NCBI GenBank assembly: GCA_003140115.1
Contig: PLIQ01000440.1
Coordinates: 1 to 13,618, forward strand
DNA: 13,618 bases
DNA from: Actinomycetota bacterium
GTDB lineage: Bacteria > Actinomycetota > Actinomycetes > Streptosporangiales > Streptosporangiaceae
Direction of reading: 5' to 3'
The notes beneath the pieces are model-generated. The model was not told the origin of the DNA, did no database searches, and saw only the letters and a program-made list of their open reading frames with translations. Shown piece by piece: positions 1-5,838 of the stretch; position 1 is the stretch's first letter, and each line of letters opens with the position of its first letter. Position numbers and translations under genes: made by a program.

Positions 1-353
1 TCTACCTGTGGATCGTCAGCGCCTTGTGCGTCTGGATCGGCTCGCTGCTTTTCGCCGCGTTCGGGCTGTTCATCGGTTTCCTGGTGCCCCCCGATGTCGT
101 ACCGCAGCTTCTGGGCCTGATCATGTCGCTGTTTGCTTTCGTGGGCGGCCTGTTCATCCCGATCAGCCTGCTCCCGCAGGGGATACAGGACATCGCCAAA
201 TGGTCTCCTGAGTACGGGCTTAACCAGCTGGTGCACGCGCCGCTGCTCGGCGGCAGCGTGGACTGGACCTGGGTCGTCAACGTCATCGCCTGGCTGGCGA
301 TCTTCGCCGTGGGCGCGGTCTGGCGATTCAGCAAGGACACCGCGCGAGTCTGA
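1..353 (+). CDS. ABC-2 type transporter permease, C-terminal part (5' end outside window)
   Basis: This is the last ~116 codons of an integral-membrane ABC exporter subunit; the first complete codon is at position 3 and the TGA stop is at 351-353. Three hydrophobic segments are visible: residues ~1-28 of the fragment, ~38-60 (ending GLFIPISLLP), and ~92-111 just before a basic tail (WRFSKDTARV). The stretch Q-G-I-Q-D-I-A-K-W-S-P followed by Y-G-L-N-Q-L is the usual end of ABC-2 permeases of the drug/daunorubicin or polyketide export type, where a loop with a W-x-P motif precedes the last helix. The ATPase partner would be expected upstream, outside the window. It is separated from the next gene by a repeat-bearing gap and is probably not part of the catabolic cluster. 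The substrate cannot be inferred. Confidence 0.85.
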   Translation, partial: YLWIVSALCVWIGSLLFAAFGLFIGFLVPPDVVPQLLGLIMSLFAFVGGLFIPISLLPQGIQDIAKWSPEYGLNQLVHAPLLGGSVDWTWVVNVIAWLAIFAVGAVWRFSKDTARV

Positions 354-435
354 GCCAGTCCGCAATTGACAAGCTATCTAGCATCGCTTGCCTGAACGAG
401 TGGCCGCCTGGATGAACGAAGCCAGGGTCCCAGCA

Positions 436-457
436 GAATCTAGGATTCGCGAAGAAC
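436..457 (-). pseudogene. Possible scar of a deleted ligase gene (last codons and stop)
   Basis: Read on the minus strand, the base triplets following the point where repeat A ends encode V-L-R-E-S then TAG, then GATTC. The end of the intact ligase reads L-L-L-E-P then TAG, then GATTC. Across the 18 bases ending in the stop, 15 match, in the same frame, and the bases just after the stop also match. This suggests that copy A once carried the same ligase gene and lost everything from its start codon to its last few codons. The match is short, so this is an inference. Confidence 0.45.
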
Positions 458-580
458 TACACGGACCTCGCCCTGCTCCGGATCGTTCGAATATTTGCGC
501 GCTTCTCGGAAGATAGCCGGGCCACACCCGGGCCGACAACGCTCGTGCGCGGGGCACCTTACCCGCGCCGTCGGATCTCT

Positions 581-609
581 TTGACGTGCGGATTCGACAG
601 CTCTATACG
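581..609 (+). promoter_or_regulatory. Promoter P1, copy A
   Basis: TTGACG (581-586), a 17-base spacer and TATACG (604-609). The same element with TATACA sits at the equivalent place in copy B. It fits a housekeeping sigma-70/HrdB-type promoter for the broken leader and SDR. Confidence 0.5.
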
Positions 610-644
610 TGACGATTATCCGCCACGGTCCCTGCGTTGCCGAC

Positions 645-673
645 TTGACGAGGCCTGGTGGGCAGGCTACCAT
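645..673 (+). promoter_or_regulatory. Promoter P2, copy A
   Basis: TTGACG (645-650), exactly 17 bases, then TACCAT (668-673). Hexamers and spacing are the same in copy B. The -10 box falls inside the 52-bp block that is identical in both copies, which supports function. It would drive the 34-codon leader and the SDR. Confidence 0.55.
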
Positions 674-740
674 CCATCAGGTAATCAATACTATGATACA
701 GCAATGGCGAGAACTGATCGTGAAGTGAGGCCAGTATCAC

Positions 741-845
741 ATGAAGTCCGGCGGTGGCAGCCTGAGCGCATCGAGCAGCGCCTTTAAGCCCGGCGAGCGG
801 ATGCCTGATGCCTATTCCAACAACGGCGTTGGCGTGACGCCATGA
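741..845 (+). pseudogene. Truncated PEBP/YbhB start (34-codon leader)
   Basis: This reading frame begins MKSGGGSLSASSSAF and runs to N-N-G-V-G-V-T-P-stop. It is homologous to the first 34 residues of the intact PEBP gene at 4308, where the matching residues are N-N-G-A-G-V-S-P. All of the ligand-binding part of the family (DPDAP-like, HWV and GPxPPxGHG-like motifs) is missing, so it cannot work as a PEBP. Its TGA stop (843-845) overlaps the ATG of the SDR gene (842-844) as ATGA, so if translated it could couple translation to the SDR. The Shine-Dalgarno has weakened from GAGGGGA in copy B to GAGGCCA here. Confidence 0.8.
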
Positions 846-1645
846 GACTCGACGGGAAAGCCGTACTGATCACCGGCGCCGGCGCCGGTCTCGGCCGCGA
901 GAGCGCGCTGCTGTTCGCCGGTGAAGGGGCACGGGTAGCGGTCAACGACATCGTCGCCCAGCGCGCGCACGACGTCGCGGCTCAGATTGTCGAACGCGGC
1001 GGCGAAGCGATCGCGGTGCCGGGCGACGTGTCCGACGAAGCAGAGATCTCCGCCGCGGTTAAGGCGACGGTCGACCGGTTCGGGCAGCTCAATGTGCTCT
1101 ATGCCAACGCCGGCATTGCGGACGAGGGCAACGGCGCGGTCCCGTTCGAGAATCGCTCACTTGAGCATTGGCAACGGATGATAGGCACCAACCTCACCGG
1201 CGTATTCCTGTCCTGCAAGCACGCGGTGCCGCCGATGCGCGAGGCGGGGGGCGGCAGCATCGTCATGACGTCGTCGATCGCCGCGTTCACCGTGTACCCC
1301 GGCTGGTCGCTATACGCGGCGAGCAAGGGTGGGGTCAACGGGTTGGTCCGCGGGCTCGCGGTCGACCTCGGCGCCTACGGCATCCGGGTCAACGCGCTGT
1401 GCCCGATGCGTGGTATGTCGCCGAACTTCATGAATCCCATCGGCTCGCCCGTGATCGACGGTTCCTACGAGGAGCTCGACGGTTGGGACCCCGACACGTT
1501 CGCCGGACCGCTCAAGATCGGCCGCGCCCCGTCGTTGCGCGACAGCGCCAACCTGGCGCTCTTCCTGGCGTCTGACGAGTCGGCTTACATGTCGGGCGTG
1601 TGCATACCCTGCTCCGACGCAGGCGCCACGGCGCGCATGGCATGA
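842..1645 (+). CDS. Short-chain dehydrogenase/reductase (SDR)
   Basis: A 267-residue classical SDR, expected to be a soluble NAD(P)-dependent oxidoreductase acting on an alcohol or ketone. The nucleotide-binding motif TGAGAGLG is at residues 11-18, and Asp36 at the end of the second strand favours NAD(H) over NADP(H). NAG is at 89-91. The catalytic set is complete: Asn117, Ser145, Tyr158 and Lys162 (YAASK). The usual P-G after the sixth strand is replaced by CPMRGMSP, which may shape substrate choice. The ATG overlaps the stop of a broken PEBP leader, and there is no strong ribosome-binding site of its own, so expression probably depends on the duplicated promoter and on coupling. Family and chemistry are clear; the substrate is not. 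A role in the same catabolic route as the ligase and alcohol dehydrogenase is inferred from proximity. Confidence 0.92.
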   Translation: MRLDGKAVLITGAGAGLGRESALLFAGEGARVAVNDIVAQRAHDVAAQIVERGGEAIAVPGDVSDEAEISAAVKATVDRFGQLNVLYANAGIADEGNGAVPFENRSLEHWQRMIGTNLTGVFLSCKHAVPPMREAGGGSIVMTSSIAAFTVYPGWSLYAASKGGVNGLVRGLAVDLGAYGIRVNALCPMRGMSPNFMNPIGSPVIDGSYEELDGWDPDTFAGPLKIGRAPSLRDSANLALFLASDESAYMSGVCIPCSDAGATARMA

Positions 1646-1651
1646 GCGCAC

Positions 1652-1790
1652 TCAGCTCGTCCAGGCGCCCGGTTGCACGCCGTTGACCCGGATGCCAACC
1701 GGCCCGACCTCGATGGCCAGCAGCCGGATCAGCCCGGCCAGCGTAGCCCGGCGAGCCTTGGCCGATAACCGCCCAGCCGCCTCGGTGCCG
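1652..1790 (-). pseudogene. Degraded SDR fragment
   Basis: Read on the minus strand this piece gives A-K-A-R-R-A-T-L-A-G-L-I-R, then L-A-I-E-V-G-P-V-G-I-R-V-N-G-V-Q-P-G-A, then W-T-S-stop. That is the alpha-F to beta-6 stretch of classical SDRs (usual form: YxASKaAlxgLtrxLAxElgpxgIRVNavxPGa). The catalytic Tyr is absent (the place holds Arg), nothing upstream resembles the Rossmann core, and the frame stops where the C-terminal third should start. It is a relic, not the C-terminus of the neighbouring SDR, which is on the other strand and complete. Its left boundary is uncertain, and 1791-1870 shows nothing recognisable. Confidence 0.6.
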
Positions 1791-1870
1791 GCGCGGCGGG
1801 CGCGGCACCTCTGTCCGCGACGACGGCCGCGGTGTCCGGCAGGGCGAGCGGGCGTCACCTGATCCCGAAT

Positions 1871-4024
1871 CTAGGGTTCGAGAAGAAGCAGCGCGTCTAC
1901 CGCGTGGTAGCCAGCCGGTCCGTACACCAGGGGATTTATGTCCAGGGTGGCGATCCAGTCCGCACCCCGGGCGGCCAGCCGGCCCGCAGCCAGCACGATG
2001 GCGGCCAGCGCGTCCAAGTCCCAGGCCGGCCGCCCGCGAAATCCATGCATGAGCTTCATGTCGGCGAATTCGTCGATCAACGCCCGAGCCTCATCCATGC
2101 CGAAGGGCGCCATTCTCCCGCTCACCCGATTCAGCACCTCAACGAAGATCCCACCGGGCCCGAATACGACGAGCGGGCCGAGTTCGGACTGCCCCTGGAT
2201 GCCCAGCAGCGTCTCGCCGATGATCTCGAGCATCGGTTGGACGGCGACTATGGGCGACAGGCCGTCAGCGGCCGCGACGGCGCGCAGGTCGGTGATCGCA
2301 GTAGCCAGGCCGGCCTCGTCGACCCTGAGCCGGACGGCGTCGTGCTCGGTGCGGTGCGCGACGTCGGCGAGCTTGGCGACGTACGGGCCGGAGAACGGCG
2401 GCCGCACCGAGGACGCGTCGGCCTCGGCCGCGACCAGGTGATAGGGCGCTACAGGTATGCCGTGCTCGGCGAGCAGGGCCATGGTCGCGCCGAACGGCAG
2501 CATCGGCCCCTCCGGCTGAGGAATCGGCGTCTGCGTAGGGCGGGCGATCGCCGGCTCGGCGGGGACCACCTCACGTGGGCGGTCGCGATAGGTGACGAAC
2601 CTGCCCAAGGTGCCCAGTCCCCGCAGAGTCGGTAGCAAGCCGCGGCCGCGAACGAGGGCCCCGCCCAGATGATCGGTGACCCAGTCGCCAGGCACTCCGG
2701 AACAATTCGCGATGACGCAGGGCTTGTCCACCTTCGCCGCGGCGCGAGCGAATTCGTCGATCATCGGCGCGGACGAGCTGTCCTCGTCGGCGACCGGATG
2801 AACCACCAGGATCGCGTCGAGGTCGGGATCGGTGGCGTACTTGTCGATGATCTGGGGCCAGAGCCGCGCTCCGAAGCCGGTCGCGTCGAGCGGGTTCGGG
2901 ACCGTGACCCCGGGGAGGTTGGCGGTGGCCCAAGCCGAGTAGCTGTCCAGTGGCGGAATGTTGATGCCTTCCTCGATCGCCAGATCCAGGCTCAGCGATG
3001 CGTACCCCCCCGTGATCGTGACGACGCCGAGGGAGGAGACCGGCGTCCAGCGCCGCCGGGGCAGTTGATCGGCCAGAGCGAGCCGGTCGATCAGCTCGTC
3101 CGGATCATAGGCCAGCGCCACGCCCGCCTGGCGCAGTGCGACGTCGTAGACCCAGGCATCACCGGTGAGCGCTCCGGTGTGCGAGGCGGCCAGTCGTTGC
3201 GAGCGTTCGTGCCGGGCGAGCTTGAGCGCGACCACCGGCTTGCCGGCCGCCGTTGCCCTTGCGACGGCGGCGAAGAAGGCTTGCGGCCTGCGGATCTTCT
3301 CTAGCACGAGTCCGATGGCGGTGGTCTGCGGATCATCGACGAGGTAGTCGACGTAGTCGGCGAGATCCGTGATCGCCTCGTTGCCCGCGGATACCAGGAT
3401 GTTCGTACCGCAGTCCGGATACAGCCAGGCCGCCATCGCGCTTCCGCTGGTCAGGGCGCCGCTGTGCGAAATCACCGAGATACCGCCAGGCCGGCGCTTG
3501 TGACGGTTGGCCACGGTCAGGCTGACTCTACGGCGCACGTTGATAAAGCCGAGCCCGTTCGGACCTATGACCGGCATCGAGGCTGCGGCCGCGGCGGCCT
3601 TAATCCGCGCCTGCAGTGCCTCGCCGCCGGTGTCGAGCTCCGCGAATCCGCTCGCGACCAGGACTAGGCCGCCGACGTCGAGCCCGGCGGCTTCCTCGAC
3701 CAGGTCGGTCGTGCGTTCGGCGGACATGAAGCACATGACGGCGTCGATCGGCCGGTCCAGCGACGTCAGGCTGGGCACGGTGGGCCGGCCGGCCACTGAC
3801 TCGTAGCGTGGATTGACCATGAAGATCTCGGCGTCGCTGTCGAACGTCGGCGAGACGGTGTCGAGAAAGGCGGAATTATCACTGAGGCCCACGAACGCGA
3901 TGGACGACGGCTTCAGGAGCCGGTCCAGGGCAGCTGTCATCGATCCCGTGGCGCCAACCGCAGGCCTCGACGATGCCGCGCGCATAGCTGGTGCAGTGCG
4001 TCCGCTGGAGCCTGTTCCGACCAT
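1871..4024 (-). CDS. Acyl-CoA ligase, NDP-forming type (CoA-binding + flavodoxin-like + ATP-grasp fusion)
   Basis: A 717-residue protein of the acetate--CoA ligase (ADP-forming)/acyl-CoA synthetase family, expected to activate a carboxylate to its CoA thioester through acyl-phosphate and phosphohistidine steps. Domains in order: a CoA-binding Rossmann domain (~36-150, with S-S-I-A-F-V-G near 40), succinyl-CoA-ligase-like domains (~150-440) and an ATP-grasp domain (~505-717). GPNGLG is at 154-159, where the family often has GPNC. SHTGALTG near 281-288 holds the probable phosphohistidine (His282). The C-terminus has VVFGPGGIFVEVLNR and LDINPLVYG, typical of ATP-grasp_5. An ATG at 4024 is chosen because GAGAAGGGCGAGG lies upstream and the repeat homology stops at this codon. 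ATGs at 4090 and 3940 are alternatives; 3940 (M-T-A-A-L-D-R-L-L) gives the shortest, family-like N-terminus. It is divergent from the PEBP operon. Confidence 0.88.
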   Translation of the reverse strand: MVGTGSSGRTAPAMRAASSRPAVGATGSMTAALDRLLKPSSIAFVGLSDNSAFLDTVSPTFDSDAEIFMVNPRYESVAGRPTVPSLTSLDRPIDAVMCFMSAERTTDLVEEAAGLDVGGLVLVASGFAELDTGGEALQARIKAAAAAASMPVIGPNGLGFINVRRRVSLTVANRHKRRPGGISVISHSGALTSGSAMAAWLYPDCGTNILVSAGNEAITDLADYVDYLVDDPQTTAIGLVLEKIRRPQAFFAAVARATAAGKPVVALKLARHERSQRLAASHTGALTGDAWVYDVALRQAGVALAYDPDELIDRLALADQLPRRRWTPVSSLGVVTITGGYASLSLDLAIEEGINIPPLDSYSAWATANLPGVTVPNPLDATGFGARLWPQIIDKYATDPDLDAILVVHPVADEDSSSAPMIDEFARAAAKVDKPCVIANCSGVPGDWVTDHLGGALVRGRGLLPTLRGLGTLGRFVTYRDRPREVVPAEPAIARPTQTPIPQPEGPMLPFGATMALLAEHGIPVAPYHLVAAEADASSVRPPFSGPYVAKLADVAHRTEHDAVRLRVDEAGLATAITDLRAVAAADGLSPIVAVQPMLEIIGETLLGIQGQSELGPLVVFGPGGIFVEVLNRVSGRMAPFGMDEARALIDEFADMKLMHGFRGRPAWDLDALAAIVLAAGRLAARGADWIATLDINPLVYGPAGYHAVDALLLLEP

Positions 4025-4148
4025 TACACGGACCTCGCCCTTCTCCGGATCATTCGAACATTTTGGCGCTTCTCGGAAGCTGGCCAGCAAAAACCCAGGT
4101 CGTCAACGCTCGCGCACGGAGCACTTCACCCGCCGCCGTCGCGTCTCC

Positions 4149-4177
4149 TTGACGTGAGTATTCGACAGTTCTATACA
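4149..4177 (+). promoter_or_regulatory. Promoter P1 of the PEBP operon
   Basis: TTGACG (4149-4154), a 17-base spacer and TATACA (4172-4177) give a near-consensus sigma-70-type promoter. It is conserved in repeat copy A at 581-609. It is about 130 bases upstream of the PEBP start codon. Confidence 0.6.
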
Positions 4178-4193
4178 TGACGAATATCCGTCA
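4178..4193 (+). promoter_or_regulatory. Candidate operator palindrome
   Basis: TGACGAATATCCGTCA is a 16-bp near-perfect dyad: arms TGACG/CGTCA, with 14 of 16 positions symmetric. It starts directly after the P1 -10 box, so it would cover the P1 start site, and lies 20 bp upstream of the P2 -35 box. In copy A the dyad is damaged (TGACGATTATCCGCCA), so the two copies may respond differently. The binding protein is unknown and no regulator gene lies in the window. Confidence 0.45.
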
Positions 4194-4212
4194 CGGTCCT
4201 TGCGTTGCCGAC

Positions 4213-4241
4213 TTGACGAGGCCCGATGGGCAGGCTACCAT
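4213..4241 (+). promoter_or_regulatory. Promoter P2 of the PEBP operon
   Basis: TTGACG (4213-4218), 17 bases, TACCAT (4236-4241). It is conserved in both hexamers and spacing in copy A. The predicted transcript would have a leader of about 60 bases that is almost unchanged between copies. Confidence 0.55.
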
Positions 4242-4293
4242 CCATCAGGTAATCAATACTATGATACAGCAATGGCGAAACTGATCGTGAAGT

Positions 4294-4300
4294 GAGGGGA
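4294..4300 (+). promoter_or_regulatory. Ribosome-binding site of the PEBP gene
   Basis: GAGGGGA, 7 bases before the ATG at 4308. It fixes that start and differs from copy A, where the same place reads GAGGCCA. Confidence 0.7.
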
Positions 4301-4307
4301 ATATCAC

Positions 4308-4775
4308 ATGAAGTACAACGGTGGCAGCCTGAGCGCATCGAGCAGCGCCTTTAAGCACGGCGAGCGGATGCCTGATGCCTATTCCAACAACGGCGCTGGC
4401 GTGTCGCCACCGATTTCCTGGTCCGACGTTCCCGAGGGAACGACCTCGTTCGCCGTGGTCGTCCTCGACATGGATGCCCCGCTGATCGACGGCTTCACGC
4501 ACTGGGTTGTTTACGGGATTCCCGCCGACGTTCGCGAGCTACCCGAAGGCGGCGGTGACGAGTACACCCAGGGCGTGAACAGCTTGGGCAAGCCTGGCTG
4601 GTTCCCGGCCTCGCCGCCTCCTGGCCACGGCACGCACTTCTACCACTTCCACGTCTACGCGATCGGCAACAACCTCGAGCTCGAGCCGGGCCTGGCCACC
4701 TGGGATTTGCTGAAGAAGATCGATCCGGACGTCATCAACCAGGCGCGGGTTGTCGGTAGCTATTCAAACGAGTGA
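4308..4775 (+). CDS. YbhB/YbcL family (PEBP, Raf-kinase-inhibitor-like) protein
   Basis: A 155-residue cytosolic protein of the phosphatidylethanolamine-binding-protein fold; no signal peptide is seen. The family's ligand-pocket motifs are present: DMDAP near 49-53 (DPDAP type), HWVVYGIP near 65-72, and a PASPPPGHGTHFYHFHVYAI run near 103-122 matching the GPxPPxGHGxHxYxFxVYA signature. Length is normal for the bacterial family. Bacterial PEBPs bind small anions or phospho-ligands, but their roles are mostly unknown. Here it is first in a tight run with an alcohol dehydrogenase (16-bp gap), a ThDP enzyme and an LLM oxidoreductase, which hints at a metabolic role, for example substrate binding or an uncharacterised lyase/hydratase step (inference). 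Its promoter and first 34 codons are duplicated upstream of the SDR gene. Confidence 0.92.
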   Translation: MKYNGGSLSASSSAFKHGERMPDAYSNNGAGVSPPISWSDVPEGTTSFAVVVLDMDAPLIDGFTHWVVYGIPADVRELPEGGGDEYTQGVNSLGKPGWFPASPPPGHGTHFYHFHVYAIGNNLELEPGLATWDLLKKIDPDVINQARVVGSYSNE

Positions 4776-4791
4776 GAGCGGGTCGGCATAG

Positions 4792-5838
4792 TTGAAGGCG
4801 GTCCAACTTTCGGAACAAGGGGGATCGCCGAGTCTGGACGACGTGCCCGAACCGACCATCACTGGTCCCTGGGACGTGATCGTGCGGATCGGCGGCGCCG
4901 GCTTGTGCCGTACGGATATCCACATCATCGATGGGCAGATGGCTCTGCCATTCCCGTTGATCCTCGGTCACGAAAACGCCGGTTGGGTCAGCGAAGTCGG
5001 GTCGGCGGTCTTTAACGTCGCCGTCGGTGACGCGGTGATCATGCACCCGATCATGAGTTGCGGTTTCTGCCGCGCCTGCCGCGCGGGTGTCGACATGTTG
5101 TGCAGCAATTACAAGTTTCCCGGCCTGACCGCCAGCGGCGGCATGGCCGAGTTTCTGAAAACGAGCGCCCGGGCGGTCGTTCCGTTGCCGGCCGGTATCG
5201 CACCGGCGGATATCGCCGCGCATGCCGATGCGGGCCTGACGGCCTATCACGCGATCAAGAAGGCGGTGCCGGCGCTCGGTCCGGGTACGTCGGTCGTCGT
5301 GCTCGGCGCCGGCGGGCTGGGGCACATCGGTATCCAGTGCCTGAAGGCGATGACGACGGCGCGGGTGATCGCGGTCGATCCGCGCGAGATGTCGCTGGAA
5401 CTGGCGACCGAACTCGGGGCCGACCACGTCGTACTCTCCGACGGAACCCAGGTCGAGAAGGTCGTCGAGATCACCAACGGTGGTGCGACGGCCGTGCTGG
5501 ACTTCGTCGGTGAAGGTGGCGCCGAGCAGGACGCCGGGGCGATGCTCGGCCAGGAGGGCACGCACTACGTCGTCGGTTATGGTGGCACGATTGAGATGCC
5601 GACCGGCCACCTAGTAAATGGCGAGAAGCGGATCGCCGGGTGTCAGGTCGGTACCTATCTCGACCTCGTTGATCTGGTTCAGCTCACCGTCGACGGATAC
5701 GTCAAGTTGCACAATCGGATGTACCCGCTGGATGCATACGACGAGGCGATTGCTGACATGAGGGCAGGGCGTCTCCTGGGGCGCGCCGTTCTCGTCCCTC
5801 AACCCGAAACGGGGACAGGCTTCGATGATCTTTCATGA
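4792..5838 (+). CDS. Zinc-dependent alcohol dehydrogenase (medium-chain, NAD-type)
   Basis: A 348-residue MDR-family dehydrogenase that would interconvert an alcohol and its aldehyde or ketone with NAD. Catalytic zinc ligands are Cys39 (GLCRTD), His60/Glu61 (GHE) and Asp146 (DAGLTAYHA). Asp as third ligand with that context resembles Rhodococcus ADH-A-like secondary alcohol dehydrogenases. The structural zinc cysteines are complete: Cys90, 93, 96 and 104. The Rossmann motif GAGGLG is at 172-177, and an Asp after the second strand (VIAVDPRE) favours NAD. The start is TTG at 4792, chosen because the protein then begins M-K-A-V as the family does and no ATG is near. The Shine-Dalgarno is weak (GAGCGGG), so coupling to the PEBP gene 16 bp upstream is likely. 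The 3' end overlaps the next gene by 14 bp. Confidence 0.92.
   Translation: MKAVQLSEQGGSPSLDDVPEPTITGPWDVIVRIGGAGLCRTDIHIIDGQMALPFPLILGHENAGWVSEVGSAVFNVAVGDAVIMHPIMSCGFCRACRAGVDMLCSNYKFPGLTASGGMAEFLKTSARAVVPLPAGIAPADIAAHADAGLTAYHAIKKAVPALGPGTSVVVLGAGGLGHIGIQCLKAMTTARVIAVDPREMSLELATELGADHVVLSDGTQVEKVVEITNGGATAVLDFVGEGGAEQDAGAMLGQEGTHYVVGYGGTIEMPTGHLVNGEKRIAGCQVGTYLDLVDLVQLTVDGYVKLHNRMYPLDAYDEAIADMRAGRLLGRAVLVPQPETGTGFDDLS

Larger units (their letters stand above)
458..842 (+). repeat. Direct repeat copy A (duplicated divergent control region plus broken PEBP start)
   Basis: This 385-bp stretch aligns with 4025-4409 in the same orientation. The left third (458-580) is about 80% identical by eye with small indels. 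The block 659-710 is identical over 52 bp to 4227-4278, and 712-730 is identical to 4279-4297. The coding part 741-842 differs at only six positions. Homology starts one base past the likely ligase start codon of copy B and ends at the third residue-coding base before the broken PEBP stop. Most of the otherwise gene-free stretch 354-741 is this repeat; 354-435 shows nothing recognisable. Confidence 0.95.
4025..4409 (+). repeat. Direct repeat copy B (intact divergent control region and PEBP start)
   Basis: This is the partner of 458-842. It is the functional-looking copy: it lies between the divergent ligase (minus) and PEBP gene (plus), keeps a good PEBP ribosome-binding site and runs 34 codons into the intact PEBP gene. 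The two copies are direct repeats with a 3567-bp period, so homologous recombination between them would remove the SDR and ligase genes. Confidence 0.95.

Noticed and set aside
365..370. TTGACA after the ABC-2 permease gene
   Set aside because: No acceptable -10 box at 16-18 bases and no gene start close by.
405..430. CCTGG/CCAGG inverted repeat after the ABC-2 permease, possible terminator
   Set aside because: Five-bp arms with a 10-base loop, no T-run, and more than 50 bases past the stop.
440..673. Open minus-strand frame of 77 codons over repeat A
   Set aside because: It lies on the duplicated control region and ends in the ligase scar; its length follows from the repeat and GC bias, and it matches no protein family.
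1832..2635. Long plus-strand open frame (267 codons) inside the ligase gene
   Set aside because: Antisense shadow of a clear ligase coding region; arginine- and glycine-rich with no recognisable domain.
458..4409. Composite transposon explanation for the flanking repeats
   Set aside because: No transposase, no terminal inverted repeats and no target-site duplication; the repeats are themselves promoter and partial gene sequence.
4735..5610. Long minus-strand open frame (291 codons) across the alcohol dehydrogenase
   Set aside because: Shadow of a gene with complete zinc and Rossmann motifs; composition typical of reverse-strand GC-rich frames.
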